Shown here: in pieces, positions 13,121-25,852 of the stretch
How the letters are laid out: the number at the start of each line of letters is the position of its first letter
Numbering within the stretch: position 1 is the stretch's first letter
From: Paramacrobiotus metropolitanus
Taxonomy: Eukaryota > Tardigrada > Eutardigrada > Parachela > Macrobiotidae
Assembly: GCF_019649055.1 (NCBI RefSeq)
Contig: NW_026570230.1
Coordinates: forward strand, 1,116,001-1,180,000
Length of the DNA: 64,000 nucleotides
Direction: 5' to 3'
The notes under the pieces: model-generated
Databases searched by the model: none
Told to the model about the DNA's origin: nothing
Seen by the model: the letters and a program-made list of their open reading frames with translations, nothing else
Program-made: the position numbers and the translations under genes

Positions 13121-14830
13121 TTACCGAAGATAATCCTTATATACATAATTATACAGCGGCATACCAGTATTGTCCACCGGTGAGTTCTCGTAATACGTGG
13201 CGCTTAGTAGCCTAGCAGCCGAATCCAAGTATTTGGGAATGCCATTTCGGAATAATTTCCCATTCATTCCTGGATCGCTTAACGATCCCGTGTCACTGCT
13301 TGGATTCTCCAAAGACGGTCTGTAAAGACATAAAGAAACATTTGTTCATTTCGACTGCCTTCGGATAACATTTGGTTTAAGCTGTTACGTGATCCAGAAA
13401 ACAACATTGCCGGTGACCTGATTTATTTTTACAGCTACCTCACCCACATATAGATCCTTAAATTATTCAGGTTCGAAATAAATAGTGTGGAAAATAGCTC
13501 TTTGGAATTAGTAGGATGGAGTAAAGATTGTTTTTGACACTTGATTATGATCGCTGGTAACCGCGGTAGAAACGGCAATTAAAAGCTTTGCATCGATTAC
13601 AACCGGCACAAGTACACATGCCGGCAGTGCCGACTGGCGTGTCCCGCTACAACCGTTAAATCCTGCCGACAACCTTTCCGCTGCGATTATGGAAGTAATG
13701 TTTTTCTGAACGGGGAGTGTATAGTGGCTGCTTATCCTTTAAGATCAAGATGTTCCCATCATTCTTTCGTGGTAGGGAGGACTTTGTCTGCTGTCCTACT
13801 TGTAAGCGCAAATCACCCGTATCATCTTACGTTAGCGATGAATGGGCGTTAAACAGATTGAATTTTTTCTTCCTTTAAACACCGATTTTTACAGTAATGT
13901 TGTTCAATCTGATTATATAGAGGCACATTGTGCATCGTAAACTTCCAGTATACGCCGCACTAAACATCATACTAACGACACCAAAGCATACTGTGCATTG
14001 CTGAAATGCAAATACTTTGTTGTTCCGATCGATGATACAATACTAAATGTTACGAGTTGAGGTTTTGTTGGTAGTAAGGGAAATGGAAATGAAACGCCTT
14101 TTTGCTTGTTGGTTTAATGGGTTTATCCTGCATTATGCAAATCCTCCTTATTTACCGTTTGATTATTTGGGGGGAAAAGTTTAAATTTAGCGTCTAACCC
14201 ACCTAAGCCACACATAATTTAGCTGTGAGGTTAAATTACTTCATCCAGGCGGGGCCGCTCTGACGCCGCAAGGTAAATTACTCAAAGGTCACGGGTGCCG
14301 GCACGCCTATATTGGGCAACCAACAGATACCTTACACAACCTGCGTATCCCGGGAGAGGATAGCGTGAACTCATTATGCAACTGTCAACATGGCAACAGT
14401 CATTGTAAAACCCTCTCGTTATTTCCGGCCATCGTCCCAGGTGATGGGCATTGTGGAAAAATGACAAGTAAAAATAGTACAAAAACACACAACAGTGGGC
14501 TCTAACGCGATAGCTAAGCGGTAACAATGCCCAACCGGATGGAATCGATATCCGGGGTTAATGATACACAGGCCTAAGGACGCGCTGTAATAATGCAGCG
14601 CGTCAAGTGACTTACTTAGGTGGAAGCACGCTACGTTTCGATGAGAACAAGGCCAGTCCGCAGGCACAATTCCCGATTACTCCCGAAAACCCGGTCCGCC
14701 TACAGAAACCGGAACAGCCGTCCTTGGACATCTCCACATAACCGGGACTGACCAGCAGCATCATCAGCACTACCAACACCAGCATCTTATGCGTGGGCCA
14801 CCACTGCGCGCAACGGTCAAACGGCAACAT
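13121..14830 (-). CDS. Putative secreted peptide precursor with a four-cysteine motif, 2 exons, 137 aa
   Basis: Exon 1 is 14830-14616 with donor GTAAGT; exon 2 is 13319-13121 after a CAG acceptor. Phases match (2 nt + 1 nt), giving 414 nt with one stop. The ATG at 14830 gives a basic/aromatic lead and a hydrophobic core at about residues 16-28; Met16 could instead start a classical signal peptide. A compact segment follows with Cys 39, 43, 55 and 57 (C-x3-C-x11-C-x-C) and a Lys-Arg pair at 65-66, the usual prohormone-convertase site. The tail is acidic/polar, Tyr-rich and without cysteine. This layout (signal, Cys-bonded peptide, KR, spacer) is that of a neuropeptide or hormone precursor, but I recognise no known family. 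The 1.3-kb intron could hide an additional exon. Confidence 0.5.
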
Positions 14831-14970
14831 GATCAAGCGTTAAATGATAGGATAAAGTTCAAAATGAGCCGCAGTATGAAACCGGTATTACATAGCGGAT
14901 TAAACGGGATAGGGAGAAAAATTGGCAAAGGTGACAAGCTGGCAGTCCCGGGTCAGTTGTTGGCCGAATA

Positions 14971-14977
14971 TATAAAA
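14971..14977 (+). promoter_or_regulatory. Isolated plus-strand TATA box (TATAAAAGG context)
   Basis: A strong TATAAAAGG lies upstream of the divergent peptide-precursor gene. About 70 nt downstream an ATG opens a 30-codon frame (MGEYKPYQMCLF...) that ends in TAG near 15130. It could be the promoter and first exon of an unrecognised plus-strand gene, or chance. Confidence 0.25.
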
Positions 14978-15703
14978 GGTTGGCTGCCAAGTGTGTCTCG
15001 CTTTACGTGTGTGTGTCGTTGAATAATTGACGCACATATAATGGGAGAGTACAAGCCGTATCAAATGTGCTTGTTTGCCATGGGTGAAAAACTTGACGAC
15101 ACCAATGTAGCGGATTTGACAGTTTTTCCCTAGGATGTCATGTAGGACGAAAGACAAGGCGCTTAAAATTGGTGTTAAGGCAGTTGTGTAAAGCGCGCGC
15201 GCGTTTGCCGGGACCAGTTGGTGTTTAGTAACGTTCACAGCTCTATACAACGGTTGTAAACTGATCTGGTCGTTTTCTACGGACCCGACGCGATGATGGG
15301 GCTGCATATATATGTAGTTAAACGGTGGTGAACCACACCGGCGTTGTACAGGATGGATACTGCATAACCGTCCCGGAAAATAAAAACTGGGAATTTTATT
15401 CCCTGTGAGCAAATTGCGTGGAGCGTTGTACATGGAGTACTGCGCGCGCGTAACCGAGTAATGATTGGCAGGGCGTGGTCGCTGGCCTGATGGCAGCGCG
15501 CGCCTGCGGTGGCTACGTAGACCGGCTGATTCGGTGTTTGTGGTTTGTTTGGTGGATTGCGCAGTTGATGGTAGAAGAAGTGTTTGTATAATCTCCCGTA
15601 CTTAATCAGATTGCCTTATTATTTTAACCACCGGAACCGTCTTTTTCGCGCGCTGTTGACATTAGAAGCTTTGAGCAACTGCTCCACTTAACCATAGCCA
15701 TAC

Positions 15704-15756
15704 ACTTAACCATACTATATGGTTAAGTGCGAGCGTATGGTAAGTGTGAATACCAT
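15704..15756. repeat. Dyad cluster of TTAACCATA / TATGGTTAA
   Basis: Positions 15704-15714 (ACTTAACCATA) and 15718-15728 (TATGGTTAAGT) form a perfect 11-bp inverted repeat with a 3-nt loop. A second one, TATGGTA ... TACCATA, follows at about 15736-15756. Related words occur just left (15687-15701) and again at 16008-16030 in the opposite orientation. Confidence 0.7.
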
Positions 15757-17055
15757 ACAAACGTGTCGTATGGTGATGGACTTTCAAAGGCTCCCCTTAA
15801 CACCTGCCCAATTTAACTTCCCCAGATATACACTTTTTGAATAGAGAAAACATTTTTGAATGTAAATGTAATTTTTTGGAAAGAGATCGTTTCACGCAGT
15901 GCGAGAAAACAAATTAAATCTGAAGGGACCCAGAGTCAGCTATGCGCCTTCGCTGAGTACTTTGTACACTGCTACCTCGATGGCGGTCGTCCAACTACAC
16001 GATAAGGGATGGTTAAGGTATGGTTATGGTGTTTTCTGCTCAAAGCCTCTATTGGTTGCGGGTTTTGCCACCGGTGAGGTGTGCGGGATTGCGCGTTCGG
16101 CACATCTTTTCCATTAAAAGAGTCACAGGCGGTGCTGTGCGTAATTTGAGGTGGCAGGTCAATTTCGACATTGGATAAGTGTGCCACAGAATCAACAGTC
16201 TAGGCAAACTGTGTTCGCTCTGCAAAAAAAGCTTTCGACATTTTAAATCCTTTGTACCATAAACAGCATAGGTTAATAATCAACAGTAATGCCCTTCGAA
16301 GAATGTTGGTAATAATAATACGTACGTAGGTATCAGTACATTAATAAAAGGTAATATTAATACATATAATAAAACAACATAATTTACTCTTTTTAAAATA
16401 TCAATTTTTGTCTTCACAAGAGCATAAAAATTTGTCACCATATATTTACTGGACTTTTGCTAAATCTCAGCTGTGCGGTTTAATTCTGTGTGGATTACGT
16501 AGAGTATGCTATCTTGTGCTTGACGAGAAAAACACTTTTTTAAGAAAACGACTAGTACTCCAGTTTTGCAGTTGTTCCATGTCGGTTATATGAGCATATT
16601 ACAACCGTCTGCATTTTCTGAAGCGTCCACAAATTCTACGCTAGAAATTTTTTACGTTTAGAAAACGTAAGGTGTTTCTGCAGCAGAAAGTTTGATGACT
16701 GCAGTTTTGTTGACAACATGTGGGGTTCGGAGTAAGCCGGAAATGTAATGGACAGAAGCATTTTGTCCTAGCTATTTACCCAATTAGGAAGAGGAGAAAA
16801 TAAATTCTCCTGTGGTTGAAGCGGAAATGATTTAACACTGTCTGCAACTGGTGCACAAAAACGTTTTCATATGCATTGATCGTGGTAGAGCCTGCACTGG
16901 TGGCGTTTGCTCATTTTTGCCAGCACTGCATGCCGGGTTTGGGATTCAGAATTTGATTTCACAGGCCTAATTACATATTCGAATAATATAGAAACAGTTT
17001 ACAGCCTGCAAATTTTATGCGGTACCAAAGCGTTTGTAGTTAATTAACGTAAACT

Positions 17056-17400
17056 AAAGGAAAATGGCCCGGTACATAACGTTAATAATGGGATACATAC
17101 ACTAAAACTTTCGACTTTATGGCCATGTGTCGTTTGCAGCAAAGTTTCAAGAAGATCGGGTAATAACCAGATTTTTGGTACACAACAATGCATTTAAAGT
17201 TTTTACCCATTTTAGTGCGTCATATCTCGGCAACCGTATGTTGCGCGCGCAAACGGCTTTCAGAACAATGTATACAAATCATATACTGTAGCTTTAGAAT
17301 GGCATAAAGTATTACAAAAAGGTGATTTGGAGTGCGCGAAAGCGAAAGTTTTAGTGTGTGTATCCCATTTTTGACACCATGTACCGGGCCATTTCCCTTA
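17056..17400. mobile_element. MITE-like element, family 1 copy A (about 345 bp)
   Basis: The ends are inverted copies of AAGG(G)AAATGGCCCGGTACAT, and the inverted similarity continues inward (GGGATACATACACTAAAACT against its complement near 17340-17370), so the terminal inverted repeats are about 60 bp. It has no coding capacity. A shorter relative lies at 61101-61315. The TSD is unclear (TA or TTAA). Confidence 0.7.
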
Positions 17401-19589
17401 AAACATAATGCAGAACTTATAATTAACGTTTTACTTGATATTTATAAACAAAATTTGTACAATAATTTAAATGCATTTAAACTCTTTTCATTTCCGCATG
17501 CCCTTAACTTTAAAACGTAAATTTGAACTTCTTTACTGTAGCAAATTTCTTTCCACAAACGGATATACGCGCTGTGCTCTACACGTATTTATGGCATGCA
17601 TGGCACATGTATTGTAACTGCGAACTTAAAAAAAATGCAACGAACTTCGAAGTAAATGCAATGTCCAGTGCATTTTTACAGATTTTTCCAAAATAAAATT
17701 AATTATGACACCGTATACGGAAACGTTTGATCTACGATTTTAGCAGCACCATCAGTGTGGCTTTCACCGCACACGTTTATGCGAAAGCGATTAATTTAAA
17801 ACTGCAGCTCTGTAAAACATCATTACTGTACGTTATGCAATATTTTCGGTAAATTTTGGCAGGGTGTTGTTTCGGTCAACCCCAATGTATTATTTACAAG
17901 ACAGAGGTTAATACAAAAGTTCAGGCAACAGAAAACAAAAAGGAATAACCAGATTCGGAAATATGATTGCATCCATGCCAAACAAGGATTTCAGAATAAG
18001 TCTTTCAGCATTTCGTGTCAGTTGCATGTTTTTGTATATACAATTACCCCCTCGTCCATTTCGGGCGCACAGTATCGCGGTCGTCACCGTGGGCATTTTG
18101 TGTCACTGCTTTGGCAGTGGTGCGCCGCTACGTGCCACAGCTGGAACTGAGGAATCAAAATTATTAATCTTTAATGTAGCTAACATAAATGTCCATATTT
18201 ATGTAATCTGCGTTGTGCAAAAGGGGTATGTATTTGCGCTGATGCCGCTGAATATACAATTAAATGTACCATTAAGAATATTTTCCTTGTATCGAGGTAT
18301 ATAAAACAATCAGCGTATGTATCATTTTAGATCACAAATTCAAAAATCTTGCACCGCTCTTCAACTTTAATTCGAAACAACTAAATATACAATTACTCCT
18401 CGTAGTAGTTTACTTTTTCAAGAGTAATTTGATTTAATACTGTACACCTTTTGCTGACTGATTGCATTATCTCAAGTAATAATTCTGTATTTTAGTGGTA
18501 ACTTATTACAGTAACTTACCATTCTAGCATTTGCAGACAATCTGCAGCACCCGCGTCTGGCATGCGGGTCCTGCCGACTCGGGCATCGCCGTGTGAGTGT
18601 CATATAGTATTACAGTAATACAGAGTATAATCGCCGAGCCTCACATCCAGCGAACTGGGCGTGTCGTCGTGTTCTTAATACGGTCGTTGTCGGATATACT
18701 GTATATGAGATACGTTCCGTCAGGTGTTGTTAAAAATTATTTCTTAATTTTAATGATAAATATTCGGTACCGATGGCTAGGCATTTTTTGCTACCACAAA
18801 CAACCGAACACATTACTTCCATCAGGGTGCCAAATTATCAACGACAACGGGCACGTTACGCCGGGCTTTTAGAAACTACCAGGACAGAGAATTTTTGCAG
18901 TAGGTCTATTCTTTTGATTCGGATGTTCTCCGTTGTGATAGTGGCAATTGCTGTGGTCTGCCAGACTGAATAAAAACAGTATTTGTTTTTTAAATCGAAA
19001 ATCGTGCTTTTCCGGGTAGTTTTGGCTGATATTCTTGCCGGTGGGTTCGACGTGAATACCTTAAGTTAACTGCGTCGGCTTGTTACATCTGAGATACCCG
19101 GTAAAGGCAGAAGCTTTACATTGGGCTGCAGAGCAATATCGTTAAAAATTTACTTTGTATTTTAAACGGCATTTTGGTTTTCTAAGCAGTTCGCTCAGTT
19201 CGATTGTTTGTATCAGTTTTACGACAAAACTAACCATAAGGGAGACGATCCGTGCTTCATATGAATATTGGAAGTGTAATAATTATATACTTTACAAAAT
19301 AATGAAATTGATAGTTTGATATGTTACCAGTTACGTAGCAGACATAATTATTAATGAGATATAATAGTTAACGTCCCTAGTCACGCGGTTATAGTGGAAC
19401 TTCTATCCATTAAACTCGGTTAGCAGACACTTTTAATTTACAAAAATCAATCAAGAAAGCAAAACGCGATCAGGAATATTCAAAATTTATACGGCAAATG
19501 CCAGAATTAGGTAAAATGCATCTGCAGCGTACACGCTGCGTAAAATACAAATGCATTAAGCTAACGTCGCATATGCATTAGAAAATAAT
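17401..19589. other. Intergenic region, no gene recognised
   Basis: AT-rich sequence with short open frames only (the longest is 113 codons at 17963-18304, plus) and no domain or splice structure I can support. Confidence 0.35.
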
Positions 19590-22238
19590 AAAAATTTTTA
19601 GTGCTGTATCGTCCAACATTTTAAACCGTGTATTCACATTCTTCCCAAAGCACCTGCGCTTCGCCTCGGACAACAGCCAGAATCAATCGGTGCATAGAAC
19701 ATTCGGTCGATTGACTTGGTAGAAACATTCTTCAACTATCGTATTTATTTGTATGCTTTTCCATTTTCTTTCTGTAACGCAATCTTTACCTTTTCTAAGA
19801 CAACCTGTGTTTATATTCTAATTGTTTCAGCTTATGCATAGTCTACATCTGCAAGGTATCCACGCGCAACTGCATGAAATATGGGCAAACTTTTAAGCTT
19901 TTTTACCAGTATGAATACATTCATTATGTTGCAAAGTTGAAAGTTGAAATTAATTGCATTATGCAGCGTTTTGCTTGCCGAGTAGAGTGCCATTGACGTT
20001 TAAGCGTCAAGGTCTTGTCTACACTGCCACGAATATAAATTATGAGTGTCGTATTAATTATTAATTATTACTGTTGCATTGCACTGTTGCAGTTTGGGTC
20101 TTTGATAATGCGTGCACGTGTGCGCATGCTTGACAATAACTCGCGGGTTCAAACTCGTGGCACTTGCAGAAGACGGCAATAAATTTCGCAACTTGATTTC
20201 GGCTACAGCTGTGAATGATGCGGCAAGGGGATGGGCAGTTGGGCACTTTGTTTGCAAACAACAACGATCGATGTGGTTTGCCGGCGCATCAGAGGTGAAA
20301 TGTAGTGTTACAGCTGGCCGTCATCATATTCAACAATTACTTCTCCACGCGGCATGAGCCAATAATTGTTAATGTATACGTAAGAGTCGCTATGTACTCG
20401 TATAAATATTAATAAACGTTTATTTAATGGCTCCAGTCTCTACGGAGTGCGATTTGCAGTATTGAAAGAAAGATTTTGTGGACGTGAAAAGGCAGATTAG
20501 GTGTCTACAGAGTATAGTATGTATTTCTGTTCTACTGTTCTTGCATTTTGTATTTCCGGTATCTTCTGGGGCCTTCACATAGTAAGAGCAATAACTGTCG
20601 TTTCTTCTGCTTTATGCAAACGCTTGTGGATAAATTTGTGCCACAGTTCCAATTCAGACCGCACAGTTACGCTTTGCGAAGCGATTTGACACACAAATGC
20701 AGTTCGCCATTTACCACTTCAGTTTTCTGCAGGTTCGTTTGATATCGCAGAAATATTTACTGCAATAAGGAAGTACGTATTCGATGAATCCCAAGGCCAC
20801 CCTCGATCGTTGCAATACCTGTAGGTGAAACTGCGGGTGTGCATACCTGTAACTCTATTACTGATCGCAAGTCAAAGACATTAAATTTTGACATACGAAG
20901 AAGTGATTACGTTTACCTTCTGGATACAAGAAGCAATATGTAGCCGTAGTGCATACATTCCCCTTTATCTTCTTTGTTTCCACTTCGCAAATTAAAGTTA
21001 GGTAGGTGAACTTGAGTCAACGAATCACTAAACATAACGCCTAATGCCAATTAATCAATAATGTTGCAAAAATTGTTACACGGAAAACCTACGGGCCACA
21101 AGTGTGCAGTCACTCAGGCATATTAACATACTATCATTTGCTAATAGACGGATGTGCACAAAATACCGCATACGGCCAAAAAATACTAATTTGCGTGCAT
21201 CTACAAGTGCCATTTTAAATACTTCGCCATTTTCTCGAATGCAGCTTACCAGCCCAGGGCGAAGGATTGCCTGGCATTTTACACGTTTTCAGGCGATGCG
21301 ATTAGGGTTTTCTCGTTGAAAGCACCAGGAAGATACCGGCCAAAAGCACACAATTTACAGTTTAATAATACTTTGATCTATTCTGGCAAATCGCAGAGTA
21401 AGTCACTTCCCCAACGGATACCATAGATGTCGCATGAACAGAATCTGCTCAGAAATTATTTATCATGTAAGCCGGCAGTTTCGGGAATCCCGGTGTTGGG
21501 TCCCAGTTGGCCATTTGGCGCTAATGTGATTTTTTCGAATAAAAACACGCCTTGAAAACCTCACTGATGTGTTGTTAAAATCCCGCTCTTCGGGATAAAA
21601 CGCTTTGGTATATGGTATCAAGATTAACACAAAGCGCGCAAAGTTTATTATGGAAAAACTGTAGAGATACAAAAGCTGCATTTATTTTTAAGTTACAAAC
21701 GCAGATAAGCAAACGCAGAGCTAAGCACGCTGCATTTATTTTTAAGTTCAGTCATGCTGATTGCGGTTTCAGGGCACGGCTACTTGTAGTGTACAATGCA
21801 TGCGTTATGATTACGGAGTGGAATTTGTTGCAACTAAAACATTAAGATTTACATTTTTATGTTAAAGGTACAAAGAAAAACAAACGAGGAAAAACGAAGC
21901 TGCATAGATATTTTGTAAACCGCTAATGTAGCGACAACGGAGAACCTTCTGTTTGCTCCTCCTCCTATTTGACTGACATTAATTATTTTTAATAAAGCTT
22001 ATAATTTAATAGCATTATTAATGACTGCCCTTAACATTTTTTCTGCATCCGCAATGAATTCGGCAAAAGGGTCAACTGATACTTGAGCTCGCATGCAAAA
22101 ACGAGTGACGTAAATCCATCTAGTAAATTAATGTATCAAAAACAGTTGGCAATTAATGCATAATTTTGCATTATGTTACCGATGGACGGCACATGTCTCA
22201 CTTCTCACCGCTGGCATTAATCTGTTGTCCGAACTCTT

Positions 22239-22291
22239 GACATTGCGCTGTATCTGTAGGTGCAAACGCATTCAGCTGCTGGTGTATAAAA
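22239..22291 (+). promoter_or_regulatory. Promoter of lectin-like copy 1: GACATTGCG box + TATA
   Basis: GACATTGCG at 22239-22247 and TATAAAA at 22285-22291, 88 nt before the ATG. The box-to-TATA distance of 46 nt is the same in copies 2, 4 and 5. CTGGCATT...GTTGTCCGAACTCT just upstream is also shared within the family. Confidence 0.7.
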
Positions 22292-22372
22292 GTGTATCCT
22301 TAAATTCCGCTTTGTATTTCTGACTTTGAAATCTCCTGTTGGAGCAACCTCTCGTTTTTTTTACACAATATC

Positions 22373-23648
22373 ATGATAGCAAAAATTCTCACGCTCTGCC
22401 TAGCGGTAAGATAGAATTAGTATTAATTATTCCCGGATGGTACCTAGTAATCTTAGAGCTTTACCACAGTAATCCGAGTTAATTTCCGATGATGTTACGT
22501 CATGTACTTATCGTTATTTGCGATGGTTACCGAAATTGACTTTAGGGTCATGCCATTTTATTGTGATTCTTTTTTACCAGTTAGTGCAACTTCATTAGCT
22601 TGTGCACTGTTCTAAGTAATAGTAGAATAACTGATTACATGCAAAATTATACTGTCACGGTGAAAAATTCGAAACGTTGAATAAGACAAAATTATTCTTG
22701 TTTATCAGCGTTATGTACGTTACTTAAACAATGCTTGATATCCGCTACATATAACCGTACCTGCTTTGTTAATTTAATTTTTTATGGTGCTGCACAAGAT
22801 GGTTATTGCGGTAGTACTGGTTACGCATAACGGCATAGGCAGTATCTAATAAATGGATTTTTTCCGTGTTAGGTTGTTCTGGTGGCAGCTGAACTTTCGG
22901 ACGACGAGCCCAGTTCATCACGTGTGAGCACCAGTGATATGGACACCGGCAATTTCAGAACTGGCATGGCCCGCCAAGCGCTGATTCCATACAGAGAGTT
23001 TCTGACCGTACGGTGCACAAAGGGTTATTCGGTGGCTGTCCATGGAGCATGGTACGTGATGTTGAGCGACGACGAACTGGAAGCCATGGAAACCGATACC
23101 TGCAAACACTCGGACATTCCCGACAAGAACCATTTGTGTCCGACGTCCCAACAAAATGAGCCGGGACTTTGTAGGTTATACTCTCGGGATCCTTCTACTA
23201 ATGCCAAGTGCCGGAGACGCGGAGTGCAGATTGTCTACAACTGCCATAACGGTACGTTGACTATACCGTACTATTTACTAAAATAATTATGTGTAATAAA
23301 TTATGCAGATACATATCACGAAGCGTTGTGATACAATAATTTAATCAATCAGCAAACGAGAAATAATACTCGGTAGTTCTTGAATGCTGCTACTGGATCC
23401 AAAAGATGAAGAACAGTTAAAGATTTTTGCAATTTGTGAACTGAAATACATGTATATACGCGGGTACGCTGATTACTTTTCACCTGCATTCGTACAAAGG
23501 AAATTTTTTTAAGGGTACATTTAATTGCCCGTTTAGCGCAGACACCTCCCCTTTTGCACATCGCAGCTTATTATGAATAAATATTTTCGTTAGCCACAAA
23601 AATAATAAGACTTATGATTTTCCAATTCCAGCTATGTTACGTTCGTGA
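22373..23648 (+). CDS. Secreted SUEL/Gal_Lectin-like domain protein, copy 1 (142 aa)
   Basis: Exons 22373-22405 (33 nt, MIAKILTLCLA), 22873-23251 and 23632-23648. The signal peptide spans the exon 1-2 junction (ends near VVLVAAE) and is followed by an acidic Ser-rich segment (DDEPSSS). The domain runs from LTVRC through HGAWYVML, C..SDIP, CRLYSRDPSTNAKC to VQIVYNC. This pattern, C-x-(L/V)-x-(S/A)...P-x-C ending in (L/I)-x-(I/V)-x-Y-x-C, matches the C-terminal half of the SUEL rhamnose/galactose-binding lectin fold, with six cysteines and a W-Y in place of the canonical YGR. Sugar binding is inferred, not shown. The tail exon ends after only five residues (AMLRS), so the tail seen in copies 2 and 4 is truncated here. 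Confidence 0.72.
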
Positions 23649-24539
23649 TGCCGCACCCCCATCCCCACCCGTACAATGGCACAAGTCCCCAAAGCGATGA
23701 TACTGAACGCCCGAACGCTGAACTTGAAGGGGAAACCATTATACAAATTACAAACATCATGAAAGACCATGGCCATTCGAAATATTTGTGCAGAGTATTG
23801 CTTGATGGGAGTCACACTGAATGCTTTCTAAATTAAAATCAGGTTATCCTGTTTCCTTTCTACTGCATAAACTTTGCATTTAATGCACTTCTTCTCTGTA
23901 AATGTGAAGGTGAGCCCGAAACAATACACTACCCTATCTTACCGGGAACGCTGTAAAACCTACAACGGATATTCTAGTTGCCTCAAAGTAATCACCTTCG
24001 AATAAATGCACGCGCTGGAAATCACACAAATGATGTTAAAATCTCACTTTTAGTGGTTAAACTTTATGGTATACGATTGCATAATTAACCCAAAACCGCG
24101 CAGACTTTATTATGGAAAAAATTAACAAATAGCACAGTGAAAACACGCTGAATTTACTGTGAAGTTCATTCATGTTGTACAGGCAAAAGTTACGTGTAGT
24201 GGACAAGGCATCCATACTTGAAGTACCGTATGCATGCGCAAGCTGCAGATGGGAGGGAATTTCTATTAGATTAAAAACAAAAATTTATATTTTGAAGTCA
24301 AGTTCACCCGGAAAAGCGTATCCCGGAGCTGCTTAAAATTACTGTCCGCAAAAGTCTCCTACATCCGTACTGAATTTAACAAAAATGTCGCTTTTCAGCA
24401 GGCGAAATGAGTGACTTGGGCAAATAAGTGACTTGAGTGTTAATTTGTCAATTGTATCGAAAACAGATGATAAAATTAATTCATACAAATAATTTTACGT
24501 TATCTGACCGATTGATGCACGTGTAAACGCGGTATGTAT

Positions 24540-24740
24540 CCGCGCTGGCACTTGCCAAAATCTGTTGTCCGAACTCTCGAAATTGCACCACTTCAGTATA
24601 TCTTTAGGTGAAAAAGCAGTAAAATATGTACATGTGTCCTGACCAGCTGCTGTGTATTACTGGTTCCTTCTGGCTTGAACTATCCTTCGATTTTCAACCG
24701 CAAAGTAGCAGAGGTCTTTTGTGCTCATTCCATTATAAAA
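24540..24740 (+). pseudogene. Promoter remnant of a lost lectin-array copy
   Basis: GCTGGCACTTGCC, then AAATCTGTTGTCCGAACTCT, then (G)AAATTGCA and a TTTAGGTG block, match the family promoter region. No exon 1 ATG of the MIAKIL type and no lectin domain follows before the retroelement. It looks like a decayed array member. Confidence 0.5.
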
Positions 24741-25273
24741 AAATAGATTCTTTTATTCGGCGTTAGCCAGAACACATACCCAATATTACTAAGCCAGCGT
24801 AGTTTTACACTGTTAATCAAATAGATCTAATTTTAAAACATTGAAAAAACATCCAAAATCGTCAGTGCCATTAGCGATCTTATTACGTGCGTTGATTAAG
24901 GGTACCCCAACAGCCGCTGCATTTCGTCTGATTACCTCTACAAAGTATATTCAAAAATTAAGGAAAGATTCGGCGAAGTAAAATAAGGAAAGATCCGGCG
25001 AAGTTAGGTCCACCTTTTTTTTTTAAAACAGCGTATAAGCCCTGCATTTATTAAGGGCAATGCGGCTGCCGTTTTAGAAACTTTACCGGGCAAGAATAAA
25101 TTTGTTGATAAAGGTTGTTGTTAATTTGTTGATTTTGGTTGTTTTTTAATTCTTGATTGTGCAGTGTCAGCCGTAGTGATAGAGTCATGAATGTTATGTC
25201 GCGATGTAAACATGAATAAAGATTCGTTTATATTCAAAAGTTGTCTAGAAAAGGCAGTAAGCAAGTATAATTA

Positions 25274-25277
25274 ATAG
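25274..25277. repeat. Target site duplication, left (ATAG)
   Basis: ATAG directly precedes LTR position 25278 and recurs directly after the other LTR at 49274-49277. A 4-bp duplication with TG...CA LTR ends is usual for gypsy-type elements. Confidence 0.8.
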
Positions 25278-25852
25278 TGTCGTGTATAAGCGTTCACGCC
25301 GGTTAAGGCTCCATGAACAATCTTTACTCTTCCACGCCTGTAATGTCAGTCGGTAGGCACTCGTACTCTCAAACTGTAACAGAAGAACTATGGTGGAAAT
25401 AAGACGAATGAATCAGGAACACGGGAACTCAGGAATCCCTCAGGAACACGCTAACCACAACTTCCGGTCGTAAGTCCTGTGAGGATCGGCAAGAGCTAGG
25501 ACGATTGTGTCACGAGCAAACCTGTATACTAAGCGATAATCCGGGAACGACTATGCACTTCCGTAGGAACAAGTATTGCTGTCTCTTTATCCAATACACA
25601 TCACAGTTCACAACGCTAGGAAATTGTAATTAGAAAGCAGTCTCAGAAGTAAATCTCAGACTACTGATACCGATATTAGGCATCACAAGAACTTATATAG
25701 ACTTCGCGTTATGACATCATATACATCGCTAGTAAAAGAGAACAGCAAATCACAGAAGAGATTGACTAGATTATCCGTTGTGTTGCAGGTGGAAGGCGGA
25801 CAGTCAGCATCCAGTTCGTACATCCGGCGTATGATCCTACTCCCATACGTCA
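25278..25852 (-). repeat. 3' LTR of the giant element (575 bp)
   Basis: Begins TGTCGTG and ends TACGTCA on the plus strand. Compared by eye, it matches 48699-49273 throughout at the same length. Read on the minus strand, TATATAAG at 25692-25699 is a candidate core promoter. The polypurine tract next to it is weak (GTGGGGG at 25853-25859, minus). Confidence 0.93.

Larger units (their letters stand above)
14831..17055. other. Intergenic region with dyad cluster, no confirmed gene
   Basis: It contains a plus-strand TATA box (14971), the dyad cluster at 15704-15756 and more TGGTTA-type words near 16010-16030. A 177-codon minus open frame (15433-14900) overlaps the TATA box, has no recognisable domain and was not accepted as a gene. 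Confidence 0.35.
19590..25277 (+). repeat. Tandem segmental duplication, unit A (contains lectin-like copy 1)
   Basis: Long stretches align by eye with unit B (about 49580-54100): the CCCAAAGC.CCTGCGCTTCG segment near 19650 / 49650, the TTAAGCGTCAAGGTCTTGTC segment near 20000 / 49900, the CGCTTGTGGATAAATTTGTG segment near 20620 / 50740, then promoter, gene and 3' flank. Many substitutions and indels separate the units, so the duplication is old. The retroelement sits at the right end of unit A. Confidence 0.75.

Noticed and set aside
14500-14580. TAGCTAAGCGG resembling a Pol III A box
   Set aside because: No acceptable B box downstream. It lies inside the peptide-precursor intron/exon region; probably chance or an old SINE relic.
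14900-15433. 177-codon minus-strand open frame
   Set aside because: No domain, no coding-like composition, and it overlaps a TATA box and intergenic repeats.
17963-18304. 113-codon plus-strand open frame
   Set aside because: No homologous feel, no splice context; likely chance.
20140-20170. GGTTCAAACTC resembling a Pol III B box (also near 50025)
   Set aside because: Two mismatches to the consensus and no A box at the right distance; it is part of the duplicated unit.
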